DNA from: Nemania diffusa
Taxonomy: Eukaryota; Ascomycota; Sordariomycetes; Xylariales; Xylariaceae
NCBI GenBank assembly: GCA_038501195.1
Contig: JBBPUQ010000007.1
Coordinates: 2,085,501-2,149,500 of the forward strand
Reading direction: 5' to 3'
Length of the DNA stretch: 64,000 bases
Positions within the stretch are counted from its first letter, which is position 1, and every line of letters starts with the position of its first letter. The position numbers and the translations under genes are program-made. The notes under the pieces are model-generated. The model was not told where the DNA came from, did no database searches, and saw only the letters and a program-made list of their open reading frames with translations. Positions 11,401-21,336 of this stretch are shown piece after piece.

Positions 11401-14400
11401 TTAAACTAAAGCCTCAGTAGCAGTGCCGAGCGCGTCCATATCAGCATCATGATGGACGCCTTGAGCAACCTGATGAGCCGAGCCCCCGACCGCCGCGCCA
11501 CATTCAGGGCATCTTGTTTGCTCCATTGGCATCCCGCATTCGCCAATAGTAAATGGGTGTCCATTCTGGCACGCATACCAGTGACCTGTTCCCAGAAACT
11601 CCTTGGACATGGCTAGCCAAACGGCGCGCTTCTCCTCGACACTGATAAGAGCGTACCGAAAGTCGTTAAACATCAACTCTGCCGTCTCAAACTCTTTAAC
11701 TAGATGTGAAGTCGATTCCTTGTATCGATCTAGTAGGACACGCGCTTCCGCCAGATGGTCTTTGCCTTGTGTCTCTAGGTGATTTATGTGCTCCGACTCT
11801 TCTAAAGTTCGAGACTGCTTCTCGAGGGAAAGTGACCTGGCCAAAGCCACGAATTGGACAAAATAGATATGGCCCTCTGTCTCATGGCGAACATATTTCT
11901 TCTCCCTGGCAAGTTGGATTAGCTCGTTACAATCGTTTAGCGTCGCTACAAGATCAATGATGATAGTTGTCAACTTTTCATGTGCCTGGCGACGAAGAGC
12001 CACAAAATCTTTCAAAATCAATAGATCGCAGCGGAGCAATAGGCTTCCCGCTGAAATTAGTCCCCTCGTCTCGAGTTTCGATGGGTTCAGCAGGAACTGG
12101 CCGGTATTAAATCTATGACGCCGAGAGTGTTGGACTAGGTCATGGACTCGCTGGTAGGGCTGCTCCTCAATCGCGACATGATAAACGTATCCAGCAATCT
12201 CACGATATAGTCCTAAAATAGAATCATATCGACCATAACCAACCCATTTAGCAATTTCCAACAATTGGCGGAGGCGCTGTCCGGTAATACGCAATTGTCC
12301 TTGACGTCCGATTGCTGCGAGTATTTCTTTCTCGATCCTCGGGTCATCTAGTCTTTCTTGCTCGTCTAGCAGACGACGCTCAAAATCCATTGACTTGGTA
12401 TGCGACCACGTAATGAATTTCTTCGTTGATTCCTCGAGAAGTGTTTGTCGGACAAGTCGACCGTACCTTGAGAGGTTACGCAAACTTCCACGACATGTCG
12501 GACAGCATTTGATCTGAGTGGAATCTTCGGGTCCTTTTATCCCAGTAATGCGGCCATTGTCCGCGATATTATAATGCTCAGACATCCCCAGCTGGCCGTC
12601 CATACTAGTGACCGTAAGAACGTGCATGCAGTCCGGGAAAATACATGGTTCATCATCAAGATCAATCTCGCGGTATTCCTTCATCTCTAACATGTCAACT
12701 ACCATTGATTTGATCTCTTCAGAAGCGCAGACTTGGCAATATTCAGGTTCGGGGCAAATTTCTCCGCAAAGTGATGGGCCTATTATCATTATTAGTTGAG
12801 ATGACAGAGGCAATTACGAGACACATACATTGGTGGCCACATGGTAACTGTTCTTTACACCGCATTGAGCATGGAATCCAATTGCAGGGTGCGGCGCACC
12901 TAGGCCATTATTAGTACGTATTCTTTCAGCAGACTACACAGCGCAATACTTACGGCATCGTACATTGACTGTGCGGGCAGGCAGATGAGCATGTCTCTAC
13001 CGCGCAAGGTGTACAGGGCTCTGAACATTTTTTACTACACCGACTGTGTTCGCATTGTATATCGCAAGGTCTTATGCAGGGCGAACAGTCTTCGCCCGGA
13101 TGACATGACCTGGAGCACGAGTGCGCACATGTGCTATAGTTTCGGCCACATGGCGTTGTACACGGCGGGTGGAACTCAATCGTCACCTTACCATCGACCC
13201 GTGTTCTGCACCCCTCGCAAATTTCTGAACATGGGTGTCCACATGGTAAGATGAATCCACATCTAGACTTACACTTATACATATTCTTGCTTACATCCTC
13301 ATGACAAGGCACCTTGACTTTGTGGTCACAACCAGGTACAGTCTTCTCAGTAAGCGCGATACAACTAACCAAACCAGGTTCACGAACTTGCCAGCAACGA
13401 GGGGAGGTCATGATATGGCCACAAGGCAACTCTAGTTTCTCTCCTTTGAGGATGGTTGAGCACTTTTCCTCGCATGGATCCCCGCAAACATTCGGGCACG
13501 GATGATCACAGGAAGCCTTAGATTTCGAGCAAGATTCAAGACATCTCACTGCCTTATGTAAAACCGTCGAATGGCATGGACTAGTGCAAGTGTGACCGCA
13601 AAAGAGCCGCTGGAGACACTGCGCGCTGCATCCTGCCTCAGGCGATAATCTGCCAAAATCATCAAGACTTCCAACTTCAATAACCTTATCTTTATGACGC
13701 GGGCATCGAAGCGGCAATTTAGTGCCGAAATTGCCTTCAGATTTTAGCATACCAATAATATCTAACCACATTCGAACCTGGGCATAAGTTGAAGAGTTCC
13801 CGAAAATATACATTCCATGCATTGCGCGTGAAAGTAGGACGTTGATGCGATTTGATGTTTTCAGAAATCCACATCGGCCATCCGGATTGCTGCGCACAAG
13901 TGAAATCACAACGACTTCAGCCTCCTCTCCTTGGAAATTGTCAACGGTTGCTAAGGTCAAGCATTTCCCAAGAGACATCTTTCGGATTTCCGGACCACTT
14001 TCCAACCCAAGTTCAAGGCCTTGCTTGTCAAGCTCATGAATATCTCTATCTCCAAGAACGATCTCAAAAGAAGCGCTCAGTCTCCTTTTTAATTTAAGTA
14101 ATTGACCGAGGTATGGTGTTAGTACTGCAATCTGGTCATGAGAGTAGATACCTTGCCGGACAAGGTGGGAAACTGTCGCAGCTACCATCTCCACTTCAAA
14201 GTCATTCGTGTGCGATGTGCCTAGGGGTTGGGTGGGATCTGTTTTGCTCTCAGGCTTGTTGTGGTCGAACCAAAACAACCGCTTTCGCATACCGACAACT
14301 TCTGGATAGTCCGATACATGAGGAGCATCCTCAAGACATGGATATAGTGTTTCTCTAATTAGACTTGATATAGATGGATGCATCCTTCGCTGTTTGGTCA

Positions 14401-17380
14401 AGGTGTCAAATGGTAATTTTGGTTGAGTTGGATGTACTGGATTCACTAGCCGTTCAAAGAGTGATACATCTAACGAGTATTTCTCTCCAATAGGATTGTT
14501 AATTGACAGCTCGTAATTCGCTATTGAAGGACGAAGCTGGAGGTGATCGCCGATCAAAATAACGTGCTCTAACGAAGGAATCAGCGTCGTGAGTATGTGG
14601 CTCTCTAATACTTCGCCTGCTTCTTCGCAAAGCAGGACCTTAGAATCGACCTTTCGAAGCAGCTCGAGATTATTAGCAAGCCCTGTAGTAGTTACACCGA
14701 TAACTTGACACTGAAAAAGAACGCGTAAATCGATTTCTCGGCGCACAGTCTCGAAGTCTCTTTTAGCCTGCTGATGATCTGCTTGTAAGGACACAAATTC
14801 TTCAATGTGCTCATCCATGAGCTCTGTAGCCCAAGTCTGGTAGAGTACCCGTCGTTCTTCTCGGCTTAACTTATCAGGACTTTGGTTTCTTAGGACGTCT
14901 ATTGGACGTGGCATGCCTTGCATAATTGCACCATCATGAATCCATGTATTCAGCGACTCGCTCTCATCCTTGTAGGTGACCTTGGTCCACCCCTCTTCTG
15001 GCTCAGCACCGAATATGGCATCATGGAAAGTAGCCTCGCCGCGCTCGACTAGATAATCTTGTATAGCTTTCGCGGAATTGGCGGTTTTTATTCGATCTAG
15101 GCAAGATTTGATCTCTTTCTCAACGTTCGTAAGCCTGGTTCCATGTTTATAAGCTTCTTGTTTTTCTGCCTTTGTGCGCTCAATATCTTTCGCCACCTTC
15201 CTTAAATTGACATCTTTAAGAAGCGTGGATTTCGAGCGGCTACCAATGCGAATAATCTGAGTAATACCGCGATCCCAAAGATGTTCCAGCAGTTGATCCA
15301 ACGCATGGTTGGTGTAGCAGACACATAGTATTGGGCCAATGTGTGAAGAGCTTCTATTATCAAGAAGAACTTTGAGAATTGCCTGTCATGGTACACATTA
15401 ATCTTCATCTTCGATCATAAGATAACCGAATTCACTTACTTCCCCTGTCCAGCTTTTACCGGTCCCAGGTGGTCCCTGTATCACTTGGAAAGCGCGTCGG
15501 AGTGCATTGAGACATGCCACGGCTTGTCCGTGGTCAAGTTGAGATCTACTCACAAGTAAATCAGGGTCCAGGGGTGATTGTGGCGAATATATTAGGTCGT
15601 CACCTTCCTTCGTAATCGACTTGAGGTTGAAGCTAAACCCTAATTTTGTCGAGTACAAAGGTGGGGATATTTTCATTTCTTCAGGACTACGTTCGTCAGG
15701 TGCCAGAAGCTCGCTAAAAGGCAAGTCTGCAGTTTTGTATATCTGCTGTAAGGCGACTAGAGTCGACTGGAACGATGGTAAGAGAACGCCCGGGAATTCT
15801 ACTAGGACTCGTTTATTAGATAGGCCTGACTTGAAAGCCTGAATCATCACCTCAACATCTACTTCCTCAGGCTCAGCGAGACACAGATTCACATAGCTGA
15901 AGTCTTCGTGGCTATACAAATTGCGTTTTGTACTCGTTTGTATCCCTGCATCCCTTTTCCGTGTTTTCGGTCGGTTTGGATCAGGGCGTACCGTTGACTC
16001 GGAAACAACACAAAATATTGCGGTCGCATCCTGCAAGACACATACAAGTGCGCCTGTTTCTAGTCTGCGGCTCACTGCCCAATACTCTTCACGGTCCATC
16101 GTTAATTGTAGGTTAGGGCGAAACGACTGTTCGATCTCTAGGTGGAATTCTAGCCCACAGCGCCTTGTACAGGTGACATCGATTATGGCGTTAATCCTGT
16201 ACGAGTGCGTCCTAATGCCAGGCTTCTCTAGTAGTTGGATTTGAGGATCGTTTAGGTGGCTAAGCTCGTAGCTGATAGACTCTTTAAGTTGGCCGACCAT
16301 ATCATCACGGAGAAGACGAAAATGTCGGTCAATAAGGCCCTGCATTCCTGGCAGGTGCAACTGGGACGGGTCATGGAATGGGCGATAGTCCTGGCGTGTT
16401 GACATTATCTCTGACATTGTCGGTAAAATTCTGATTTTTGTGCAATCAGCATGGTCATTATCGTGCCGTGGACCTTCAGCTGATAGCTCGCCGGGGAGAT
16501 CTCTACGAAGTATAAAACTAGCGCGAGAAGGAGGGTGCAAAGCTGCTGGCCGGGGTTGCGCAACCCCTTTCACGACAGATAAGCGCTTTCGAATGTATTC
16601 GATGTTTTTGTCCGTCTGCAAAATCCAGAAGTCTGACTCTTCAGATTTCAAGCCGTCAAGCGATACCTTGAAGGCCTCGATAATCGGAGGGATCACATCA
16701 TTCACTAAGGCTTGGGTGTTGCAATCAACAATTCTAGCAAGTGTTGAGGTGCAGACCTCTAAAAATTCGCTCTTTCGGCCATCTTCGTTGCTGATGATTT
16801 GAATATGCCAGTTATTAGCGACGGAGAGGAGGAAGCCGTATAAGGGTTGTAGTCGCGAGCCATTATAGCCGAAGATAGCGTTGTAGATGGCGCCAGTTGG
16901 CATCTCTAACAGCGTTGAATGAGTTACTCTCTTCTCGGCAAGCATGTTGAATAGTGGACGAACAGAAGTCCGCCAGAGTTCGAGCCGAGCAGCATCAGAT
17001 CGACAAAGCGGGATGCGTTGTTCAACTAGCTCGCGGATTGAGAGCAAGCCTCCCTCGCTTGCTAGCAACCTAATAGTTTCTTGCAAGACACCGGGGTCGC
17101 CTTGTACAAGGACAAGGCCCAGCTGAAAGAATTTTGCAAGTCTCTGACCAAAAGATGCGCCCGGATCAGTTGGCTGTCGTGGGATGATTCTGCGCCATTG
17201 GTATAAACGGTGATCGCCTTCACTGCTAGTCGAGCCACTACCTTTCTGTGGGTGCGGTTGCAGGGTATCCTGGGTGCCATTTTGGGTATTATTCTGGGTT
17301 GCGGGATCGACATGAGGGAATCTACATGACTCAGCCAAACGACAACCACCGGCTGTCGAATGAAATCGACACGGCTGCAT
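11401..17380 (-). CDS. ZNFX1-like SF1 RNA helicase with CCCH, NFX1-type and RZ zinc fingers
   Basis: Four exons (17380-15440, 15382-12954, 12899-12829, 12779-11401; introns of 57, 54 and 49 nt) give 1,939 residues, close to animal ZNFX1. Order: a CCCH finger at residues 4-23 (C4, C13, C19, H23); SF1/UPF1-type helicase with Walker A GPPGTGKS at about 636-643, split from the rest by the first intron, then CYTNHALDQ, the EEAG Walker B at about 900, GDHLQLRP at about 925, QRRMHPS, TVDNFQGEEAE at about 1126 and NRINVLLSR at about 1158; a run of NFX1-type CxxxC/H fingers at about 1225-1480; and a C-terminal RZ finger (C1884, H1888, C1895, C1904, C1907), the type that supports ubiquitin transfer in RNF213. 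Walker B has EEAG in place of DEAG, as in this family. ZNFX1 relatives act in small-RNA inheritance and antiviral RNA sensing; a link to fungal RNA silencing is inference. The start is the first ATG in frame and puts the CCCH finger at the very N-terminus. Confidence 0.92.
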
Positions 17381-18174
17381 TGCAATCTTCAGATGTGGCC
17401 TGAGCCCGACACTAGATCGAGAAGCTGCCTGTCAGAAGTGATAAACTACTACCCTCGAGGAGTATATCGCAACTCACGTGTCCCGATGTCAGATTATGAT
17501 GGAAAGTGAAAGGGAGTGGTGAAGAGGTGATACGAATGTGAACGATTGACAGCTTTTTTCCTCTTAGAAGCTGATATCACAATTTTGTTGGTTTGCGTGT
17601 CTTATTCAACCTTTCGCGCAAAAATAGCACGCAACTTAGTGACTTGATAGGTATTACACGAAATAGTCGGGATGATATGCAGAGGTTGCCGGTGTGAGAG
17701 TAGAAAGGTATGTAAGAGGCTGCGAGGAAAGAGAGGTATGAAAGGTAGACACCCAAGGTCTGGTTAGATTGGTAGGTAGGTAGAACGAGGGGAGTTACGA
17801 GCTGCACACGTGTGCCTAAGATATACCTACCTAGAGGTTAGCATGTAGGGTAATTACCTAAACCTACATACCTTAGGCAGGTACCTACCTCGGTATTTAG
17901 GTGAATAAAAGAGAAGGAAAAACAAAAGTGTAAGGCACGAAGAGCAGACTACACCAGGAAGAAGCGCGGTGCCGCTCACACATGATACAGATACCTTAGG
18001 TAGGTACTCGATACCCAGCTTCGAGGTTCAATGTTGTTGAATATCAGTCAACTAACTGAAAAGCTACATCGAACTGTAACAAGGTAGGTAGTAGGCGAAA
18101 AGCAGATACCCTATGTATCTCTTAAAAATCACATTCCAGCTAGCTCTGGCACACTACCTACCTAGGTAGGTAAC
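17381..18174. other. Intergenic, 5' flank of the helicase gene, palindromic motif cluster
   Basis: Contains several TACCTACCTAGGTAGG-type motifs between about 17820 and 18180 and otherwise nothing I can support as a gene. Confidence 0.55.
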
Positions 18175-18664
18175 CTACATACAACATGTATGTATACCCG
18201 ACGGCTTGGTCCTATACTTCTCGAGGGACTGGGAATGATTCTCGACAGGGGTGGCGTGAACTCTTCTGGCAGCTGTGTTGGCAGTTCCCATATAAGCGAT
18301 CGACTTGATCTCTGAAGCGACTTTGCCATCTTCACCAACTTCTGCGTTGAAGCCTGATTCAGTAACGATGAAAACGTCCTGACGCCTCTCAAAGTATTGG
18401 TTCAGCCACTTGCCTATGAGAGCTTCATTCTCTCCATACCTAGCTGTAGTATCCCTGAATGTAGCGCCTATTTCCCAGGTCCTACTGAATACGCTGAAGC
18501 GCTCCACATCGAATTTAGTCGCAGGCGAATTCTGATCTGATATTCATTCATTGAGACACTACGTACAGAGTCGTGTTCCCATCGCCGAGTTCCGTCAACC
18601 CAAATTCAAGTTGAGGAACCTGAGATCGATCGCGACCCAGCCTCCAAGTAGGAAGCTTCGGGGG
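18175..18664 (-). pseudogene. Aldo/keto reductase relic
   Basis: Two fragments in different frames or separated by stops read as the N-terminal part of a fungal aldo/keto reductase. The first (18664-18548) reads KLPTWRLGRDRSQVPQLEFG, where intact relatives have a RxLGxxGPxVPxLGxG motif. The second (18507-18175) contains EIGATFRDTTARYGENEALI, matching the family's G.TFWDTA..YG.NE..LG stretch with the catalytic Asp and Tyr positions recognisable. A stop follows the first piece and the rest of the barrel is absent. The gene is therefore truncated and inactive. There is no intact paralogue in the window. Confidence 0.7.
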
Positions 18665-19628
18665 AGACGTGACATCAAAGAGGGGCTGTTCTGAGAGGTG
18701 CCGGGGTCCCTGTGACGCTGTTCTGGGTGCTAAGTATCCAGGCTCTTTCGCGGCCAGCGGATAAGACGTGTATATTCCATCTCCGGAAGCCTTTGTTCGT
18801 TCGTCTCGGTCTCTAATATGGAAGCCTATGTGCGGCCGCTCCAGCCTAATCCAGTCATCGTGCAAGCAACCTTATAGCTATCTATTAGTCATTAGTCACT
18901 CATCTCAAGCTAAGTAAATCGTTCGAGGTAGGGGATTCCCGCCTCATATTATGTATTCGACATTAATAGCTAGACGGGTGTGCCGAACCATAGTGAATAG
19001 AATTAACGTACGGGCGTAAGCCAAAGTATTCAGAGACGGGTGCAGATGATATTGACTAAGGTTTCCCTTCTCAACTATCAATACATTCCACCCGCCGCGT
19101 GATTAGAGAGATAGTCTAGAACAATCATCTAGTAAAGTGATAATGAAGGACGAGCTCTAATAGGCAATCGCATCGCTACTAGGACCTAGGCAGCACGTCA
19201 CTTGGTATGAATTGTGACTCGTAGCATGCTGACACGCCCAGTCTACCCAAAGCCGATTGCGCGTGTATAGAACTGCGCTGCACACGTGATCTAATAGGCG
19301 CGTGCGAGATTGAGTAGGGCGCTACCTGGTCCAACCCCCTAAAGGTTAGCCGCTACCTACCTAGGGTAGGTTATGTCCCGGCGTATAAACATACAGAAGT
19401 CCACCAAGTACATGTAGGTAGACTACCTAAGGCACATAGGTAGGTACCTACATAAGGTACCTAATATAGCAGCAACATCAAGAAGATGCCAAAGACTTCA
19501 TAGGTCACCACATTTATTTCATGCGAAGCCTACTACCCAAACTCTACGCGTCTATTCTAATTTCCCATGAGCATAATAAACAGTTATACTCTTCCTCGTG
19601 TCTCTTGGTAGAAAAAAAAAAGGGGGCT
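18665..19628. other. Intergenic, palindromic TACCTAGGTAGG motifs
   Basis: Dense short palindromes around 19350-19465 (CTACCTACCTAGGGTAGG, GTAGGTAGACTACCTAAGG and GTAGGTACCTAC-like words). A poly-A/poly-G tract (19613-19626) lies just past the stop codon of the hydrolase gene. No coding sequence supported. Confidence 0.6.
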
Positions 19629-20441
19629 CTACAGCACGCCAGTCTCCTTTGCCACCGCAATGATGGCATCCACCACAGGCTGAACGTCCGTGCCCTTGAG
19701 CACAACCCGATGGCCGCCATCCCACTGTACAAGCCTCGTGCATTCCGGATCCGTGTACTGTTCAAACAGCTCCTGGTGCAAATGCAGCCCCGGATCCGTG
19801 AGACCGTGGACGTGGATCGACGGCAGCCGCAGGACGTGTCTCTCGCTCGCCATCTCCATAAGGTCCGCGGTCCCGGCGAGCCCGATCTCCGCGGGGTCGC
19901 TGAGCAGCGAGGACGCGAAGACCCCCGGCTCGAGGTTCACCAGCGGCGCGCGCCCCGCGAGCACGACGGCGAACTTCCAGCCGTCGTAGACCCCGTCATC
20001 GCCCAGTCCCTGCCTCGCCCGGCCGGTCCCACGCCGCGCGGCGCGCTGCTGCTCGCGGAAGAGCAGGCTCGCGGCCAGCTTGGCGCCCTGGCTGAACCCC
20101 AGCAACCCCGCCCACGGCCCGTCGGCGCCCTCCGCGTCGTCCGCGTCCATCGCCTCCCGGATGGCGTCGTCGATGGCGCGCACGGCGGCCTGCGGCTCGA
20201 GCGCCTCGTGTGTCGGCAGCCACCGCAGCCACCGCTTGAACGGCCCGTCGCCCGCGTACACGGAGACGACGTCGGGCCCCGGCGACGAGGCGTACGGCGC
20301 CTCGGCGTAGACGAGGCGGAAGTGCGGCTCTAGCAAGCGCGAGACCACGCGGCACTGCGCACGGAAGATGCGCGCATTGGTCCCGCCGCCGTGCAGGCAG
20401 AGGATGCGCGGGAGGTGCAGGGTTGTGTCCTGGCCGGCCAT
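19629..20441 (-). CDS. FSH-type serine hydrolase (alpha/beta hydrolase)
   Basis: A single exon encodes 270 residues of the FSH1 serine hydrolase family (PF03959). The oxyanion strand RILCLHGGGTNARIF is at 12-26, the nucleophile elbow GFSQG at 115-119 with Ser117, and the remaining triad residues fit Asp216 (HGLTDPG) and His244 (DGGHRVV). Members include yeast Fsh1-3 and the thioesterase-like hydrolases such as LovG that release polyketides from their synthases; no synthase is nearby, so that role is not implied. The coding sequence is strikingly GC-rich compared with both flanks and with most other genes here, especially in third positions, and produces long open frames on the other strand. 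Start chosen at the first in-frame ATG, in a good GGCCATGGC-type context on the coding strand complement. Confidence 0.9.
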   Translation of the reverse strand: MAGQDTTLHLPRILCLHGGGTNARIFRAQCRVVSRLLEPHFRLVYAEAPYASSPGPDVVSVYAGDGPFKRWLRWLPTHEALEPQAAVRAIDDAIREAMDADDAEGADGPWAGLLGFSQGAKLAASLLFREQQRAARRGTGRARQGLGDDGVYDGWKFAVVLAGRAPLVNLEPGVFASSLLSDPAEIGLAGTADLMEMASERHVLRLPSIHVHGLTDPGLHLHQELFEQYTDPECTRLVQWDGGHRVVLKGTDVQPVVDAIIAVAKETGVL

Positions 20442-20857
20442 GGCTCTAGTTTGGATTGGCCGCTGCGGAAGTCAAGAAGGGCGGGGTAGTATGGAGGTAA
20501 GGTAAAGTATAGTTGCGCGGGATGCTAACCCCGACGATCTAGCAAGGGAATGAAGCAGTGAGGGGCAAGTATGGAGGCTGACGGGCCTAGCGTAAAACGG
20601 TCACTCCCCGAGCTTGTTAAGGTTGATTATGAGACTTTTGAACAGTATCCGGGTTGCAAAAAAGATGAATTAAGTTTTCAGCAAGTATCGGCCTGAACTA
20701 TCGGCTGAACTCCGAAGCACACAACAGCCCATGGTAAGCCGGGCTCCGCCATTTTATGGATTTCTATTTTAGTAAGCCACAGCTTATACTTGTTTGCACA
20801 ACATACTGACGTTGAGATGTCTCAGCCTTCACCACCATCCCCCCCGTTAGGGTATAT
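20442..20857. other. Intergenic, 5' flank of the hydrolase gene
   Basis: No gene or repeat that I can support. Confidence 0.5.
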
Positions 20858-21150
20858 ACCGACAAACATTTCTTTCCACCCTGACTGACATTGGCCCGAC
20901 TGACGTAACAAACCTATCAACTTAAGTAAACCTAGAGAACTAGTTAAATCAATTAGGTCAGTTAAGTTAATTAGGTAAGTCAGTTCCATTTGGCTCAGAG
21001 AGGTCTAGCCAAGCCTATAGGTTAATCAAGCTGGAAATATAATAATAATTATACGAATAATTAAACTATAATTCTTCGTTCGGAATTATTAAGTAGCCCT
21101 TTATAACCGCCTCCTATAAAGGGAAATTAGAGAAAAATGTATTTGTCGGT
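20858..21150. mobile_element. Short inverted-repeat element (MITE-like)
   Basis: The left end ACCGACAAACATTTCT (20858-20873) has its imperfect inverted copy at 21133-21150 (AAAATGTATTTGTCGGT). The interior contains GTCAGTTAAGTTAATTAGG-type repeats like those in the 6541-7070 element and an AT-rich segment. No open frame. Target-site duplication not clear (TATAT on the left, GTGTG on the right). Likely a decayed non-autonomous DNA element. Confidence 0.5.
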
Positions 21151-21336
21151 GTGTGTGCGTATGACTACACCACTGCAAGCACATACTTGTACTGAGTAAA
21201 ATACCTGTATATTCTATTGTGAACTCATGTTCTCCAAGCACATCTATAACATCTATATCCTACTAGGCTCAACCACAATCAGCCATGGCGCAGTAAGACT
21301 ACACAATTTACTACAGTCCGAAAACGAACATACTCT

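Noticed and set aside
19521..20333. 270-codon open frame on the plus strand opposite the FSH hydrolase
   Set aside because: It is the antisense reading of a GC-rich gene; composition is Arg/Pro-rich and no family fits, while the minus-strand frame has a full catalytic triad.
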